A stretch of 64,000 nucleotides of DNA from Paramecium tetraurelia. Its lineage: Eukaryota; Ciliophora; Oligohymenophorea; Peniculida; Parameciidae. Location: assembly GCF_000165425.1 (NCBI RefSeq), contig NW_001799640.1, positions 71,825 through 135,824 of the forward strand. The letters are read 5' to 3'. Of this stretch, positions 24,727-39,063 are shown piece by piece; positions within the stretch are counted from its first letter, which is position 1, and every line of letters starts with the position of its first letter. The notes beneath the pieces were generated by a model, which was not told the DNA's origin, made no database searches, and worked only from the letters and a program-made list of their open reading frames with translations. The position numbers and the translations under genes were made by a program.

Positions 24727-25963
24727 ATGAGCTAAGGTTTTGGAAACTAATTAAAGGAAGATTTTGTAATTGAACCTGGATACATTTGTGTTAATCACAG
24801 TAGCTTTGGTTACATTCCAAAAACTGTCTTAAAAAAAAGAATTGAGAATTAGAAGAGATTTCTAGAGAATCCAGATAGTTTTGTTCGGTTTTTGGTTCCA
24901 AAAGAGTCCCCAATAGCAAGAAGAACAGCAGCAGACTTTTTGAATGCAAACTTTAATCAATGTTATTTCACTAGTAATTCAGCCGAGTCCATGAATAGCA
25001 TAATCAAAAGTAATTTATCTCGAATATTATTGAGGTTTGAAGTTGTCTGATAAGGATACAGTACTGTATTTGAATATAGCCTATCCAATGGTGTAGAATG
25101 TGATAAAATACATTAATACTCATGAAAAAGTGAATACGTGTAGGGTAGAACTTAAAGTGGAGGATTTGGATAAGGAAATAATCTTGTCATTGATAGAAGG
25201 TATAGAATATGCATATTTGAATAGAAAATATGAAGACAAAGAAGATAACGGTAGCTATATTGGATTATATTTCGTCACTGCCCTCAATAAAATTGCCAAC
25301 GAAGGAATTTGTAGAATTATGCAAGAAATATGACGTAATAAGCATAATAGATGGTGCTCATGGGGCAGGAATCAGTGAAATCGACCTCAAGGATTTAGAC
25401 CCTGATTTCTTTTTCACAAATTTAAACAAATGGGCATTCTGTCCATGCAGTGTTAATTTATTATATATGAAAGAGAAATATTTGAATTAAATACATAATA
25501 ATACTATATCAGTATTTTACGGTGCTGGAATTGAGAAGGAATTTGAGTATTATGGCACTAGGGATTCAAGTGTTATACTTTCAGTGGTGGACGGAATAAA
25601 TTATATTAACTAATTTGGTCTTAAAAATATTATTTAATATTGTGAAAATTTAGCATGGGAAGGCAGTGAATTGGTTGCTAAAATTTGGGAAACTGAGTTG
25701 ATGGTTAAAGAAAAAAGGATGCATTCCGCAATGGTGAATGTATTGGTACCACACAAGGATCACTCTTATGTATTGGAATGTTAGAAAACGGTAAGAATAT
25801 TTTATTATTATTGTAGTGCTTTGAAAAACACAATGTATTAGTGATTGTCTTTGAGTTCGATGGAAGATCTTGGGCTAGATTTAGTGCTAGCATTTACAAT
25901 TGTTTAGAGGATTATGAGTATGCTGCACAGTAATTCTTAAATGTGTTAAAGAAAGAGAGATGA
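24727..25963 (+). CDS. PLP-dependent enzyme, aminotransferase class V (isopenicillin-N-epimerase-like)
   Basis: 386 aa; introns 25010-25034, 25200-25224 and 25791-25816. The N-terminal YICVNHSSFGYIPKTV matches the LNHGSFG motif of this group. IIDGAHGAG holds the Asp that contacts the PLP pyridine nitrogen, and FFFTNLNKWAFCP holds the expected Schiff-base lysine. Relatives include isopenicillin-N epimerase-like proteins and cysteine desulfurases; the substrate is unknown. The usual GNxHKW motif reads TNLNKW, so a changed active site is possible. Confidence 0.85.
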
Positions 25964-26012
25964 AATTGCTAAAATATTGTCTAATTTATAATTTATAATT
26001 TATCTAATTGAT

Positions 26013-27532
26013 TCATTTGAATCCAGATCTTAATCCTGATCCTAATTAGCTTGATCTAAGATTTCCTAATTCAGTTTATTAAACAAGAGGTACTTCATCT
26101 ACTTGGTTAGCGAATACGATAGCTTCACCCAAACCTAAAATCTAAATTGTTTCATTTACATAAGGATTTATCGATACCAACATTCTCAGTCTCAGCATCA
26201 ATTCTCAATATACCGAAGCCTTTGAAAGCTAGAAGTATAATTAATGTGAAGAAGGCCACCCAAGCAAAGATGATCAATAATCCCAAGAATTGTTTGCCTA
26301 ATAATTTGGCTCCGAATCCATAGAAAGCTCCTGCTTTTGTGTCAAACAATGCTGATAACACGATTCCAATGAATCCTGAACCCTATCAAAATAGATATTG
26401 ATTATTACAAAATAAACTGATACAACCTCAGCTGGGTCATCGATATGAGCAGCAGGCATAACTTTAGCCAAAAAGCTGTAGATTAAGGCAGCAATAGCAC
26501 CATAAAGGAATGCTGTCCATGGTTTCATATCATCAGCAGCTGCACTGACTGCAACTAGTCCACAAAGTACTCCTCTGGATAAGGCTGCTAAATTTGAGGT
26601 TCCATATTGGAAGTGTCTAATAACATAACTGAAGAATCCTCCTGAGGCTCCAGCAATCAAGGTGTTAACAGCCACTAATCCTTAAACGTATTGTGTTTTA
26701 GCTCCTTAACTAACAACTCCACCATTATAAAAAAGCCATCCAGCCAAGACCAACAATGATCCAAATCCAATGTACAATGGAGAATGTCTGTTAAAATCAA
26801 GTGTGGCTCCATTATCAAATCTGGCCTTTCTTGGTTTCAATAACACTGTCAAAATCAATCCTGCGACTCCTGCAGCAAAGAAAACAACACCTGCACCTGA
26901 GAAATCTTTGTATCCGAGGGTGCTCAACCTATAAATTATTTTAATGCTAATTACCATCCTGCTGCCAAAGTCCAATGTGTTAATCCTGCATAAATAAATC
27001 CAGAATATAAAACAGAGAAGATGGACCAACCCAAAAATGTCATTCTTTCAGCTGCTGCTCCTGCCAATATTGCTGTTCCTACGGCTGCACCTGATGCTCT
27101 GAAAACTAATTTCAAAATATTTGTTAATTTTACCGAAATTTGTATAATCATTTCCATATGCTGTTGCTTCCCATTTTGCTCCTGCCAATTTTGTTCCTCC
27201 CAAGAATTTAGTTTAGAAATCATCTCCGAAAGAAAAGCCATAGCCAAACTAAATGTAATTACTTTATCAATTACCAACCACCATATTAACACGGTCAAAA
27301 ATAATCCCAAGAAGACTTTGATTACTACTGATTGTGAATTCTTATATCTGACTGATCCTGCACCAATAAATGCAAACCCAACTTAAGTCAATATTACTAT
27401 AAATCCAGAAACCAAAACCCAATCATAATCTGGACTCTATGGACTTGGTATACTTGCCAAAGCAGGAATGCCACCTATTTTATTATCATTCTAAGTACCT
27501 GCATCTTCATTATGCCTTAAAAGAGAACTCAT
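26013..27532 (-). CDS. Ammonium-transporter (Amt/MEP) family protein lacking the twin histidines
   Basis: 462 aa with five introns (26, 28, 26, 26 and 25 nt). The Amt fold is clear: ASGAAVGTAILAGAAAERM, LTHWTLAAGWLSTLGYKDFS, FYNGGVVS and the cytosolic tail. The conserved Asp183 is present. The twin pore histidines are not: the position of E. coli AmtB His168 is Phe191 (DFSGAGVVFF) and that of His318 is Tyr347 (DDPAEVVSVYFGSG). The second alignment depends on a 26-nt intron there; a 41-nt alternative would delete the segment. Transport specificity may be altered. Confidence 0.85.
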
Positions 27533-27799
27533 ATCTTCCGTTATTTAAAATAATATTTCAAATAAATTTATTTACTTTCTATTTAAAATGCCTCTAGTAT
27601 ATATATCATACATTCAAAATATATTATATCAAATCAATTTAATAATGTAGATGAGATGCTCAGAAATTATCAATAAATCCCTACTCCTTTCAATTTAATT
27701 CTCTGTTAATCAAAGCATTTCATATAATAATTAATTTCTATACTATTAAAAGTGTACACTCAACATTAAACATTAAGTAAGGCTTATTATGAACTTAAA

Positions 27800-28215
27800 A
27801 TGATGGAAGTTGTATATAGAAAATATAAAAACTTAGCTAATTTTGATAATTCAGAGATGTTCTATAGATTATCTAATAATAATAAAAAAATTGTAAGTTA
27901 ATATAATTTGAAATTGTCTTAAGATTGTTAATCATTATAATTTTAAATCATTTCTGCATACAGCATAAGTGATAGTAGATAAGGATCGTTGTTTAAATGA
28001 GATTAATCTCTAAACATAAGAATACCAATCAAAATTAGTGTCCAAAGAATAACTTATGGCAATTAGTTATTAGTTAGGTATTCGAAATTATGAAAAAAGA
28101 TTAAAATATTAATTCATTACTTCAATGGTTTTAAATTAATAAGTTAGATGCTTATACAATGCTTAAATTTGTATGAAACATATATATTTATAAACTCCTT
28201 TATATATATAATTTA
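27800..28215 (+). CDS. Possible small gene, 3' end unresolved
   Basis: From the ATG at 27800 a frame opens MMEVVYRKYKNLANF, and after a possible 31-nt intron continues with coding-like text (RCLNEINLQTQEYQSK, YQLGIRNYEKRLKYQF). No in-frame TGA appears before the next gene starts at 28222, and no splice gives a clean end. It may be a decayed gene or may have an intron I missed. End coordinate is approximate. Confidence 0.3.
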
Positions 28216-28221
28216 ATTTTA

Positions 28222-29337
28222 ATGTCTTCAGTTTAACATTATTTGTTGAGAAGGTCTATTACAGTAAACAAAAATGGCAATATCTTTACGACTTAACATG
28301 AGTTTGATTAATAAAGGCTATATAGAAATGGAAAGATAGTTCCTTACTATATAATTGGTAACCCTGAAATTATGGATAAATAATTAACTATTGCTTCACA
28401 AACAGAAGATTCACAAACAAATACAAAAACCAAAACTCTATTTCATAAAGAACACAAACCGAAGGTTGCATAAAAACCAAAAAATAGGGTTCTAGAAGGG
28501 GATGAATTCATTAAACTTGACATGGAGTTTAGCTAAGTAGAGGATGAAATTCAATAATTGTAAATCTAGTAAAAAAAAGGTCAAATTAATCTCCCCTCTT
28601 CACACTTTGGTCAAGCTGATAGAGCTGCAGCTGAGAAAGACAATAGAATTATGAAATCTTTTGAATAACAATAAAAAAGTTGGGACAAAAGAGTGATATA
28701 ATCAGCATAAAGATGCAAAAGGCAAGTTTCTGAATCTATTTACAATAAAATATAAGGAGAAAGAGAAAAAAATGAGGATCGCAAATTGTTAGATTTAATC
28801 TAAACGGACGCTGAAAGGCATGGTCATAAATTGTGGGTAATAATTATTTTACTTTAAGGAAAGATAATTAAGATCAACTTCAGAAGTACTTGAAACCAAC
28901 CAAAAAATACAAGCCCAAGGATTAGAAATCATAAAATCAATGAATAGTTCTGGTATTTATAAGAGGCCCAAGAGTTTTGTTAAAAGATTTTAAGAAAGAT
29001 AGGATAAAGTGAATGAATTAACTGCAAGAGGAAATTAAATTTAAAATTTATAAGTAGACTTAATATTTAATTAAAGGTAGAAGGATTAAATTAGTTAGCT
29101 CGAGAAGCATCAAGCCTCAATAAAATTATCAAAGATCAAAAGGAAATTTATTAAAATATATTGAAAAATAATTCATCAGTTGAATAAATCTCTCATCGGA
29201 AGAAATATAAAGCCCCTTTTAAAAAATTAGTTCCTGTAGAAAAGTAAAACTCCTCATAAGATATTATTTCAATTAATTATGATAAAAAGACTTTGGGATA
29301 ATAAGGAAAATTGGAAATTTATAAATAATTTTTCTGA
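28222..29337 (+). CDS. Coiled-coil protein, unknown function
   Basis: 356 aa, introns 28837-28858 and 29054-29076. The start MSSVQHYLLRRSITVNKNGN is the only ATG that gives the long frame. Early motif RLYRNGKIVPYYIIGNPEIM, then a charged helical region from about residue 110 to 330 with KLWERQLRSTSEVLETNQK. Basic C-terminus. The layout is like that of many ciliary coiled-coil proteins, but no specific family was recognised. Confidence 0.72.
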
Positions 29338-30448
29338 ATGTATTTTATTCTTTTGAATAAATAGGGATAATTTAATTAAAATGTTTATGATTCATTAATA
29401 TGTGGTTATATTAGAAATAAGTTGTAATCTTATTGGTTTTATATTGTAATTCATATAAATATCAATACAAAATTTCTACAAGAATAGATACATTCTCATT
29501 AACTCGCTCATTTTTATTTTGACTTAATTTAAATGGGATATCACCTGTATTAATAAATTTTACTGATTTATTTATATGATCAACACTAAAGAATAAGTCT
29601 GCATACTTAATAATCTCATTCCATAACAAGAGGGTGCTTAAAAGGATTTTCCCTTTTCTCAATTATAAATATTTTATCAATTTATAACGGTTGATTTAAA
29701 TATAAAAATTTTCTTAAGATATATCCCAACTGTAATAAATGCTTCTATTTGTGAGTCAAATCATTTATAATTTATTTATATTACTTTTTCTTATGTGAAG
29801 TATTCGCAAAGTCACTCCTTATGAGAATATTATATTGTATACTGTAATTTTTATTATATAAAGTTGAGTTTAGAGTGGCTAAAAATCGAATTTCCTAATT
29901 TCTTTGAAACTATAAATTTTAGTTCCTAATTTAAATCCACTATAGAAAGAAACAAATAAGATTTCCAATGAATCATATAACTTCCAATTTCAGCGATTAA
30001 ATAACTTGATCACTTCAAATCTTCAGATTTAAGCTCCCATAATACTTTACTTGACTTTTGATCAATAGACCCTTATGATTAGAATATATTTCAACTTTAA
30101 TGAAATTTTTATTGCGCTTAATAATACTAAATAAATTAATTTTATAAGATATATTTGGTATATTATTAATGTATGTTAAATAATTAGTTGATATAATTTT
30201 AAGCGTGCTTTTTTTCTAAATAACAAAATCATAGAATTTGATGATATAAAACAAGCGAGTCAAAGAAGCATATTAATTATTCCTAGCTTTGAGCTTAACT
30301 CTTATTGATTTAACCTATAATTGCGTGTTCAACTCTCAAATTTTAAAAGTTATTTATAAACAAGCTTAACATGATTATAATAATGATGGAATAATATATA
30401 TATATATTAAGGGGAAACTTTAAAATATTAAAATATTTTGAAAATATT
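29338..30448. other. AT-rich intergenic region
   Basis: 1.1 kb upstream of the CK1-like kinase. A 97-codon minus-strand frame at 29462-29755 has no ATG start and is what chance allows with a single stop codon. A (TA) run lies near 30395. No gene, structured RNA or long repeat recognised. Confidence 0.5.
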
Positions 30449-31712
30449 ATGAATTACATTAACAATCAATATCAGCTGATAAAGAAATTATCAGCCGGTA
30501 GTTATGGAGTAGTGTATGAAGGCGAGAATATTCAAAATAAGAGTTTTGTTGCAATAAAAATAGAGAAGAAGGACAAACCACTTACTTTGGAAAGGGAAGT
30601 CTAGGCCTTATCTCGATTGTAAAAAATAACAGGAATCCCTTAAATTTATTGGAATGGAACTCACAATGGACAAAATATTCTTGTTATGCAGTTGCTATCT
30701 AAGGATTTGGGATACTATTTAAAAGAGTATCGAAAATTCAGTCTTAAAACAGTCTTAATGATTGCAGATCAATTACTCTTAACCCTAAAGAATATTCATT
30801 CGAAATCCATTTTGCACAGGGATTTGAAACCTGAAAATCTTATGTATCATTAGAGATAAGTTTACATTGTGGATTTCGGCATTAGCAAGATGTACAGAGA
30901 TAGTAATCAAAAGCATATGTAAAAATTTACTGTACGTAACTTAAAGTCCTTTTAGAGATGGTCGACCATTTGTAGGAACTACTCGATATGCTCCTATAGC
31001 TGCTCATAAAGGTCATGAATTGAGTAGAAAAGATGATCTCGAAACATTAATCTACATTCTAGTTCTATTTCTGAAAGGGTATAAAGAATTTGTTAATTTA
31101 GATAAAAGAGTTCTACCATGGCAAAACTAGATACTTTAAAATAACAAAGAGAAATAGAAATTGATTGGGGAGAAGAAGATTAAGTTGAGTTCTACTGAAA
31201 TTTGTTAGGACTTGCCAATAGAGTTTCAAAAAGCTTTAGAGTAAATAAAATGTGTCTATTTAAGTCATATAAAGAGTCTCGGTTTCTCTGTTGAACCTGA
31301 TTATGATTATTTAATAAATTTGTTTAGGAAACTTGGCTAAAGACATGGATTTGAGTATGATAATTTATTTGACTGGTGTAAGGAAGAAGAGATAATTGCT
31401 CAGGCTAAAATGACACAATAGAGTGAGAAAATATAGCAGTTTTCACTCAAATGGTAAATATAACAAATAAGATGTATTAGTTAATCTCTGTAAATACCTT
31501 CTACAATGGAATGTCTAGAAAAAAAAGTATCATCTATTTCAAACATCATATAAAATCCTATGTAGATTTCATAAAGTGCAGTTATAGTTGAGATCAATTC
31601 TGAAGGAACTCTTTCAGATGATAGCACAAATTACCTTTATAATAATTATTAACAATTAGAAAACTTTTCAAATTTGTATAAAAATCATCTCCAGATTATG
31701 AAGGAAAAATGA
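30449..31712 (+). CDS. Casein kinase 1 family protein kinase
   Basis: About 393-412 aa. Glycine loop KLSAGSYGVVYEG, catalytic lysine in FVAIKIEKKD, HRDLKPENLM, and VDFGISKMY in place of the CK1-typical DFGLAKKY. After a 28-nt intron (30919-30946) comes RPFVGTTRYAPIAAHKGHE, the CK1 version of the activation segment, with SRKDDLETLIYILVLFLKG. A further 30-nt in-frame segment before VLPWQN is probably an intron, as CK1 reads LKG.LPWQ, and a 27-nt one later is possible. The C-terminal tail is Gln/Ser-rich and unrelated to the kinase domain. Confidence 0.9.
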
Positions 31713-32462
31713 ACTCTTAATTTATTAACATTAACTTTATTCAATATAGATTGTAAAAATATATATGAATTCTATAAAGTACCTTTTTGTTGATTTTAAT
31801 TTCTTATGATAATCGAAATGACTTTCATTGTTATTAATACTAATATCTATTAGTTCATAATAATAATATTAAATAATGATTTTGTTGAATAATAATCGTT
31901 TGTTTCCATAAAATACTAAATTAGAAATATCTGATTAGATTTTTTATAACTATTGACCTTGTAAGTTGAAAAAGCTATTTGAAATAGCCTTTATTATTTG
32001 ACTAATATGAACAAAAGATGACAAAATAAATACTTTTGACCATAACTTAATAAATTTAATTAATTGTATTTTTATGAAGGAATCATTATATAGTATTATA
32101 GTGCAAATTCAAGAGTTAATCAAATTAATGCATTGCTCGGAAGAGACATCCCACTTAATAATTAATATTAATTAGAATGTAATTTCCTTCAAGTGAGAAT
32201 GGTTACAAGAATGATTGAAAATCAAGAAATCAAACATAAATTAATTTTAAAATCTTTCTATTTAATAAAAATTAATCTGCTTATTTTTTAAAATTTCTTT
32301 ATTATATCTTTAATAGGCTCGTGTTTTATAAATCGAAAATAGTAATGATATGGTAATATCAATAGATAGTAAGTCAAATTTCATGAAGAAAAAAGGAGAG
32401 ATTAAATAATTGATAAAGTGAGTTTGTAATTATTTAATTCGAAACATTGATATTATTATGTA
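31713..32462. other. Intergenic region with uncertain coding-like pieces
   Basis: 750 bp. Short frames such as ALLGRDIPLNNQYQLE near 32130 and SNDMVISIDSKSNFMKKKGE near 32350 look protein-like but are separated by TGA codons and AT-rich spacers. They could be remnants or missed 5' exons of the next kinase. Confidence 0.35.
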
Positions 32463-33511
32463 ATGAATAATGAGTATTATTTTGAATAATAAGTAATTAA
32501 TATATAATAATACAAAAAAGTAGGTATGATATTAGAATACTAACCAAAAATATTTTCGAAGGATTAATTCAGAGTAAGATATAAGGATTTGGAAGAAATA
32601 TATAATGAAGAAATGTCTCCAACTTAAATCGAATTAGGCTATGATAATGAATTGCAACAAGTATCAGAATAGATAATAAGTAGACAGTCGTTGTTAAACA
32701 CATTTTTAAAGAACAATTGTTCAATGACATATAAAGAAAATAAGCTTTGATGGAATGTAAAGTACATTCTTAAATTAAAAATGATCAATTAGTGGAATTA
32801 TTTGATTGTTTTCAAAGTGAGGAGGAATACACACTAATTCTGGAATACATGAATAATGCTAACTATTTTAGGGACAAAATTGAAACTGTAATACTATTCA
32901 CATAATAATTTTTAAAGGAACTTAAGATAATATCAACAGAGGCAAAAATGAAGTCCTACATGTCGGATGTATTGTTGGGACTAGACTACCTGCATACGCA
33001 AGGTATTCTACCAATTCTTGGCTAGGATATATTCACTGCGACATTAAATTAGAGAATCTGTTTTGTGAAAAATTGGAGGATCAAGTGTTTAGAAATGTAT
33101 TCGACTTTTTTAATTAGGTGAAATTAGGAGACTTAGGATTGGTGCATGGTTATGATCTAAACACAGGACTAGGTCTGATGCCAGTGAAGTGTGGAACAGC
33201 CAATTACATTGCCCCAGAAATTACAAATAATGCTATGGTGTCTCCGAAAATAGATATTTGGTCTCTTGGAATAATATTGTATACAATGAGTTGTGGTTAT
33301 AAACCTACTCAAATTCAAGGGTCGTTCAATCTATTATTATTTTTCTAGATACAAGTATTCATAAGGTCCCATACCCTTTAGAAAGTTTGATTGGAAAAAG
33401 AGGTCAAAAGAATTATAAAACATAATAACTTTGATGCTTGATATGGATCCAAATAAAAGACCATCCTGCCAAGAATTGATGCAGCATTCTTGGTTTGAAA
33501 TTGATTCTTGA
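32463..33511 (+). CDS. Atypical protein kinase (HCD and DLG instead of HRD and DFG)
   Basis: 308 aa with introns 32661-32680, 32888-32917, 33003-33025, 33097-33117 and 33321-33348. The catalytic loop reads YIHCDIKLENLF (Asp and Asn kept, Arg replaced by Cys). The metal motif reads VKLGDLGLVHG, so DLG replaces DFG. CGTANYIAPEI and DIWSLGIILYTM are standard. The N-lobe lysine lies in TVVVKHIFKEQ but no glycine loop is visible before it; a missed upstream exon could hold one. The start is uncertain: the ATG at 32526 is also in frame. The last intron begins GTC. Confidence 0.75.
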
Positions 33512-33555
33512 TATTAACAGTGTATTTATTTAATACAAATTCTTTCTTTGCATAT

Positions 33556-33975
33556 TCAGATTTACTTGATTTGTCTTTGATCAGGTTCCCAAAATTCGCT
33601 GAAGTTAAACCCAAACACCTTGTAAAAGAAGCCCCTGTCCTTTCTTTTGAAACTATCAAAAGTGGGTAATCCAGAAACCTCAAGTTTGCATAAGAATCAA
33701 ATATACTTTCGCATCAATTAATTGTTTTTTGTCTCCCTCATAGCGATGCTAAAGTAATTTCGTGTAATCTTCAAACACCTTCTCGCAATTTTATTTGCAA
33801 ACCTCACCCTCAACTAACTTTTAACAAGGTTCCAGACATTTTTGATACTCTACAATGAAAAATCGATATGATCATTACTTTCTGACAGGTCGAAATACAC
33901 TTTCATTCTTTCCTATTGTTCAGATGAATAGACATGATAAACTTCACTTCTTAAAATCACTTTTTCTTTTATCAT
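33556..33975 (-). CDS. Small protein with two CX3C motifs
   Basis: 120 aa, introns of 29 and 28 nt. Two CX3C pairs occur in KCLEPCQKLVEGEVCKQNC, separated by eight residues, within a helical region. Small TIM chaperones of the mitochondrial intermembrane space have twin CX3C with a longer gap (about 11-16), so it is not a standard one. The C-terminal half (PTFDSFKRKDRGFFYKVFG) is unrelated to TIMs. Function unknown. Its stop lies 44 bp from the stop of the kinase on the other strand. Confidence 0.68.
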
Positions 33976-34135
33976 ATATTTAATAAAATATTTTATAAAT
34001 AATCAATTTCTTAAGTTATTATTTCTCAATGATCTGATAAAGCTATAAGACATTTTACATGCTATTATTCTTATATTATTACAATTTCATTTAGTTAATT
34101 ATTATAAAAATAAACTTAAAATTTATAACAAAGAA

Positions 34136-35961
34136 ATGACATAAGCTATCAATACAGATTTGTTGTTAAGAATGAGTACTCTGAATTAGGAATTTCATGT
34201 GTTAGCCACAAATACTAATTTGTTTATGAGTAATATATAGGAGTTATTGCTCTAACAACGATAAGAAAATTAAACTAGTCGATAAATCTGTGATCTTAAC
34301 ACTTAAGTATTATTTAAATTTAAATAGAGTGTTACTGAATTGAGATGCCATTTGGATTAAGCAGTTGGAAATCTGTATAAGAAATATGAGGAATAAGTTA
34401 ATGATAAAATAAAGGAATTCGAAGGCTAATAAAAATAAAAAGAAATTTTAGAATAAAATAGAATAAAAGAATTAGAGCAAAGATTCAACCAATATGATGA
34501 TATAATTAAGGAATTAGATAAAAAATGGGAATCGAAATCTAATGATCGTTATATTGCAAGCATCATCTAAAAGAACTTGTTAACCAACCAAAATATAGGG
34601 CAGTTTATCGTTGACAAGGTATTGAAATTGACCGAAGAGACTGTTCAAAATAAACTAAATGATTATCAAAAGTTGATTGATGAAAGAATGACAAATTAAT
34701 TTCATTAGTTGTCAAATTATTAAATTTAGATCAGAAAATGCGAAACCAAGTAAGATGAGTTGTAAAATTAACTCAATATCTCTAAAGAGTTTCAGATGGA
34801 CTTTCAAAAATAATAGTAAAAAAAACTTTAAGTATTATAACATCAAAACTCATTATTCAAAGAAGTGGTGCAACAACAAGTTCATAAGTAATGATTATTA
34901 ATTTAAATTAGTATAATAGAACAGTCAGAGCTAAGCAAATTGAATATCAAAGATCTAAGAGAACAAATGATTAAGCAATTCGAAGATGCTTCAGTTGGTA
35001 AGTTAGAGAATAATGAATAAATTATGCATCTGTTAACCTAAGATTAATAAAAAATACGGGAACTCGAAAGGAAATAGGATTTGATTTTCAAGAATGAGAA
35101 TGAAATTAAGTTTAAATTGGAATAGATACAACAAGATTATAGTCAACAAAACCAGAGAGCATTAAATTAAATAGTTACAATGGACAGTGAAATGAAAAAT
35201 ATTAATTCTGCAATAAATGGGATATATGAAAAAGTGAATACTATCACTTTAAATCCTTAAGCAATACCAGAAAAACAACCTGAAAAGCCATAAGAGAAGT
35301 TTAAACCATTACTAATAAGTCAAAAGATATAAAAATAATTCTGCTTAAAAGATCAAATTGGATAAATCGAAGGTCTTTTCCGACATGTACAATTACTCTT
35401 CACTCACATCTGCAAAACCTACAGATATGAATAAAAAATGGAATCTCAAAAATCAAAATAGAAATCAGATCTAACAAGAAATAATTCAAATGAATAAATC
35501 TAATCTGATAACATGGATCATCCATAATATGTGTTTTAACACTATTAATAATTATAAAAATAAGAATAATTTAAATCAGAGATTCAAAAAACTGATGTGC
35601 CTCAATAATAGATTATAAGTCCTCAAAATTAATTAAAGATTAACATTCAACCTGTATATTAGAGTAATGAAGATTACTTTGGAGACACAAGATTATACTT
35701 TAATCAAGCATTGAAACCTCTCTATATTCAAGGGAAATGTAAAAAACTTGTATTATTATAGAACATGCCATGGATATTCGACCCTAAATCGAGATGCAAT
35801 AGTTATCTGCAAAAGTGAAACAAATTTCAAATCTGTTTTGCGATTCTGATTTAAGACAACAATTATTTGAAAACAGTCAAAGTTAGAGACCTGGATCAGG
35901 TAAGAAGAGACTACCAAAAATTAATTCAAAAAGTTTTCATTTCACAAATGATGAGTAATGA
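34136..35961 (+). CDS. Long coiled-coil protein
   Basis: About 585-592 aa. Introns: 24 nt inside VHK|IIEQSELSK and 23 nt near the C-terminus; a 21-nt stop-free segment (GTATTATTT...AATAG) early on is probably a third. Heptad-rich helices cover the first ~390 residues (KEFEGQQKQKEILEQNRIKE). A Gln/Ser-rich region then leads to a basic C-terminus (RPGSGKKRLPKINSKSFHF). The last splice extends the protein past an otherwise premature TGA at 35816. No family recognised. Confidence 0.72.
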
Positions 35962-36002
35962 GCATAATTTTTTATTTTGTTTATTGGTACTAATTTATGT
36001 TA

Positions 36003-36805
36003 TCATTTCTTTGCACCCTATTTGGCAACAGCTTCCATTTTTTTTCTAATTTCTTCTTGGTCTCCCAAATAATAAGATCCCAAGGACTTTAAATTGCTAT
36101 CGAATTCATAAACCAAAGGAACACTTGTAGGAATATTCAACTCAAGAATATCTATATTTATATTTACTTCACTATACCTTTCTCAGAGACATTATCTAAG
36201 TACTTAACAATGCTTCTTAAGGAATTACCATGAGCGACCACTAAAACATTCTTACCAGCAAGGATATCTTTAGCAATATGATCATGCCAATATGGAATAA
36301 CTCTAACAACGGTATCTTTAAGGCATTCAGTAAGTGGTAAAGCATCTTTAGGGACATCAGCGTATCTTCTATCATTGGCTGGATTTCTGGCATCTGTTGG
36401 ATCCAAAGGAGGAGGTGGGATATCATATGATCTTCTCCAGATTTTGACTTAATCCTCTCCATGCTTTTGTGCTGTCTCACTCTTATTTAAGCCTTACAAA
36501 GCACCATAATGTCTTTCATTAAGTCTCCAAGTTTTAGTGACAGGCAAATAGTGGCATCCCATTTCTTCAGCTGCATAGTTATATGTTTAAATAGCTCTTG
36601 TCAACACTGATGTGTAAACCTAATGGAATTAAAATCCTTCTTTCTTTAATAATTATCCAGCAGCCTTGGCTTCTTCAACTCCTTTTTATGAGAGTGTAAC
36701 ATCATGCCATCCTGTGAATCTGTTTTCCTTATTCCACTAGGATTCACCATGTCTTAGAAAAACTACTCTATATTTGGCTAAAGCATTCTTGAACACTGTT
36801 TGCAT
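36003..36805 (-). CDS. 2,3-bisphosphoglycerate-dependent phosphoglycerate mutase
   Basis: 258 aa, one 26-nt intron (36152-36177). [12 protein letters not shown] carries the phosphohistidine (RHG), [12 protein letters not shown] and [14 protein letters not shown] are family signatures, and [12 protein letters not shown] carries the second catalytic His. It ends EAVAKQGAKK as in canonical enzymes. It interconverts 3- and 2-phosphoglycerate in glycolysis in the cytosol. Length equals the usual ~250 aa. All catalytic residues look intact. Confidence 0.97.
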
Positions 36806-36861
36806 TTTAATAAATTAATTAATTTATTGTACACAATTGTATTATATTGATAATAAGATAT

Positions 36862-39063
<2,202 letters not shown>

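Noticed and set aside
29462-29755. 97-codon minus-strand open frame (MRKGK-like text if TTG is taken as start)
   Set aside because: No ATG; with TGA the only stop, frames this long occur by chance in A/T-rich DNA, and no motif was seen.
30390-30410. Short TA microsatellite as a possible structural or origin element
   Set aside because: Short, common in A/T-rich spacers, no supporting features.
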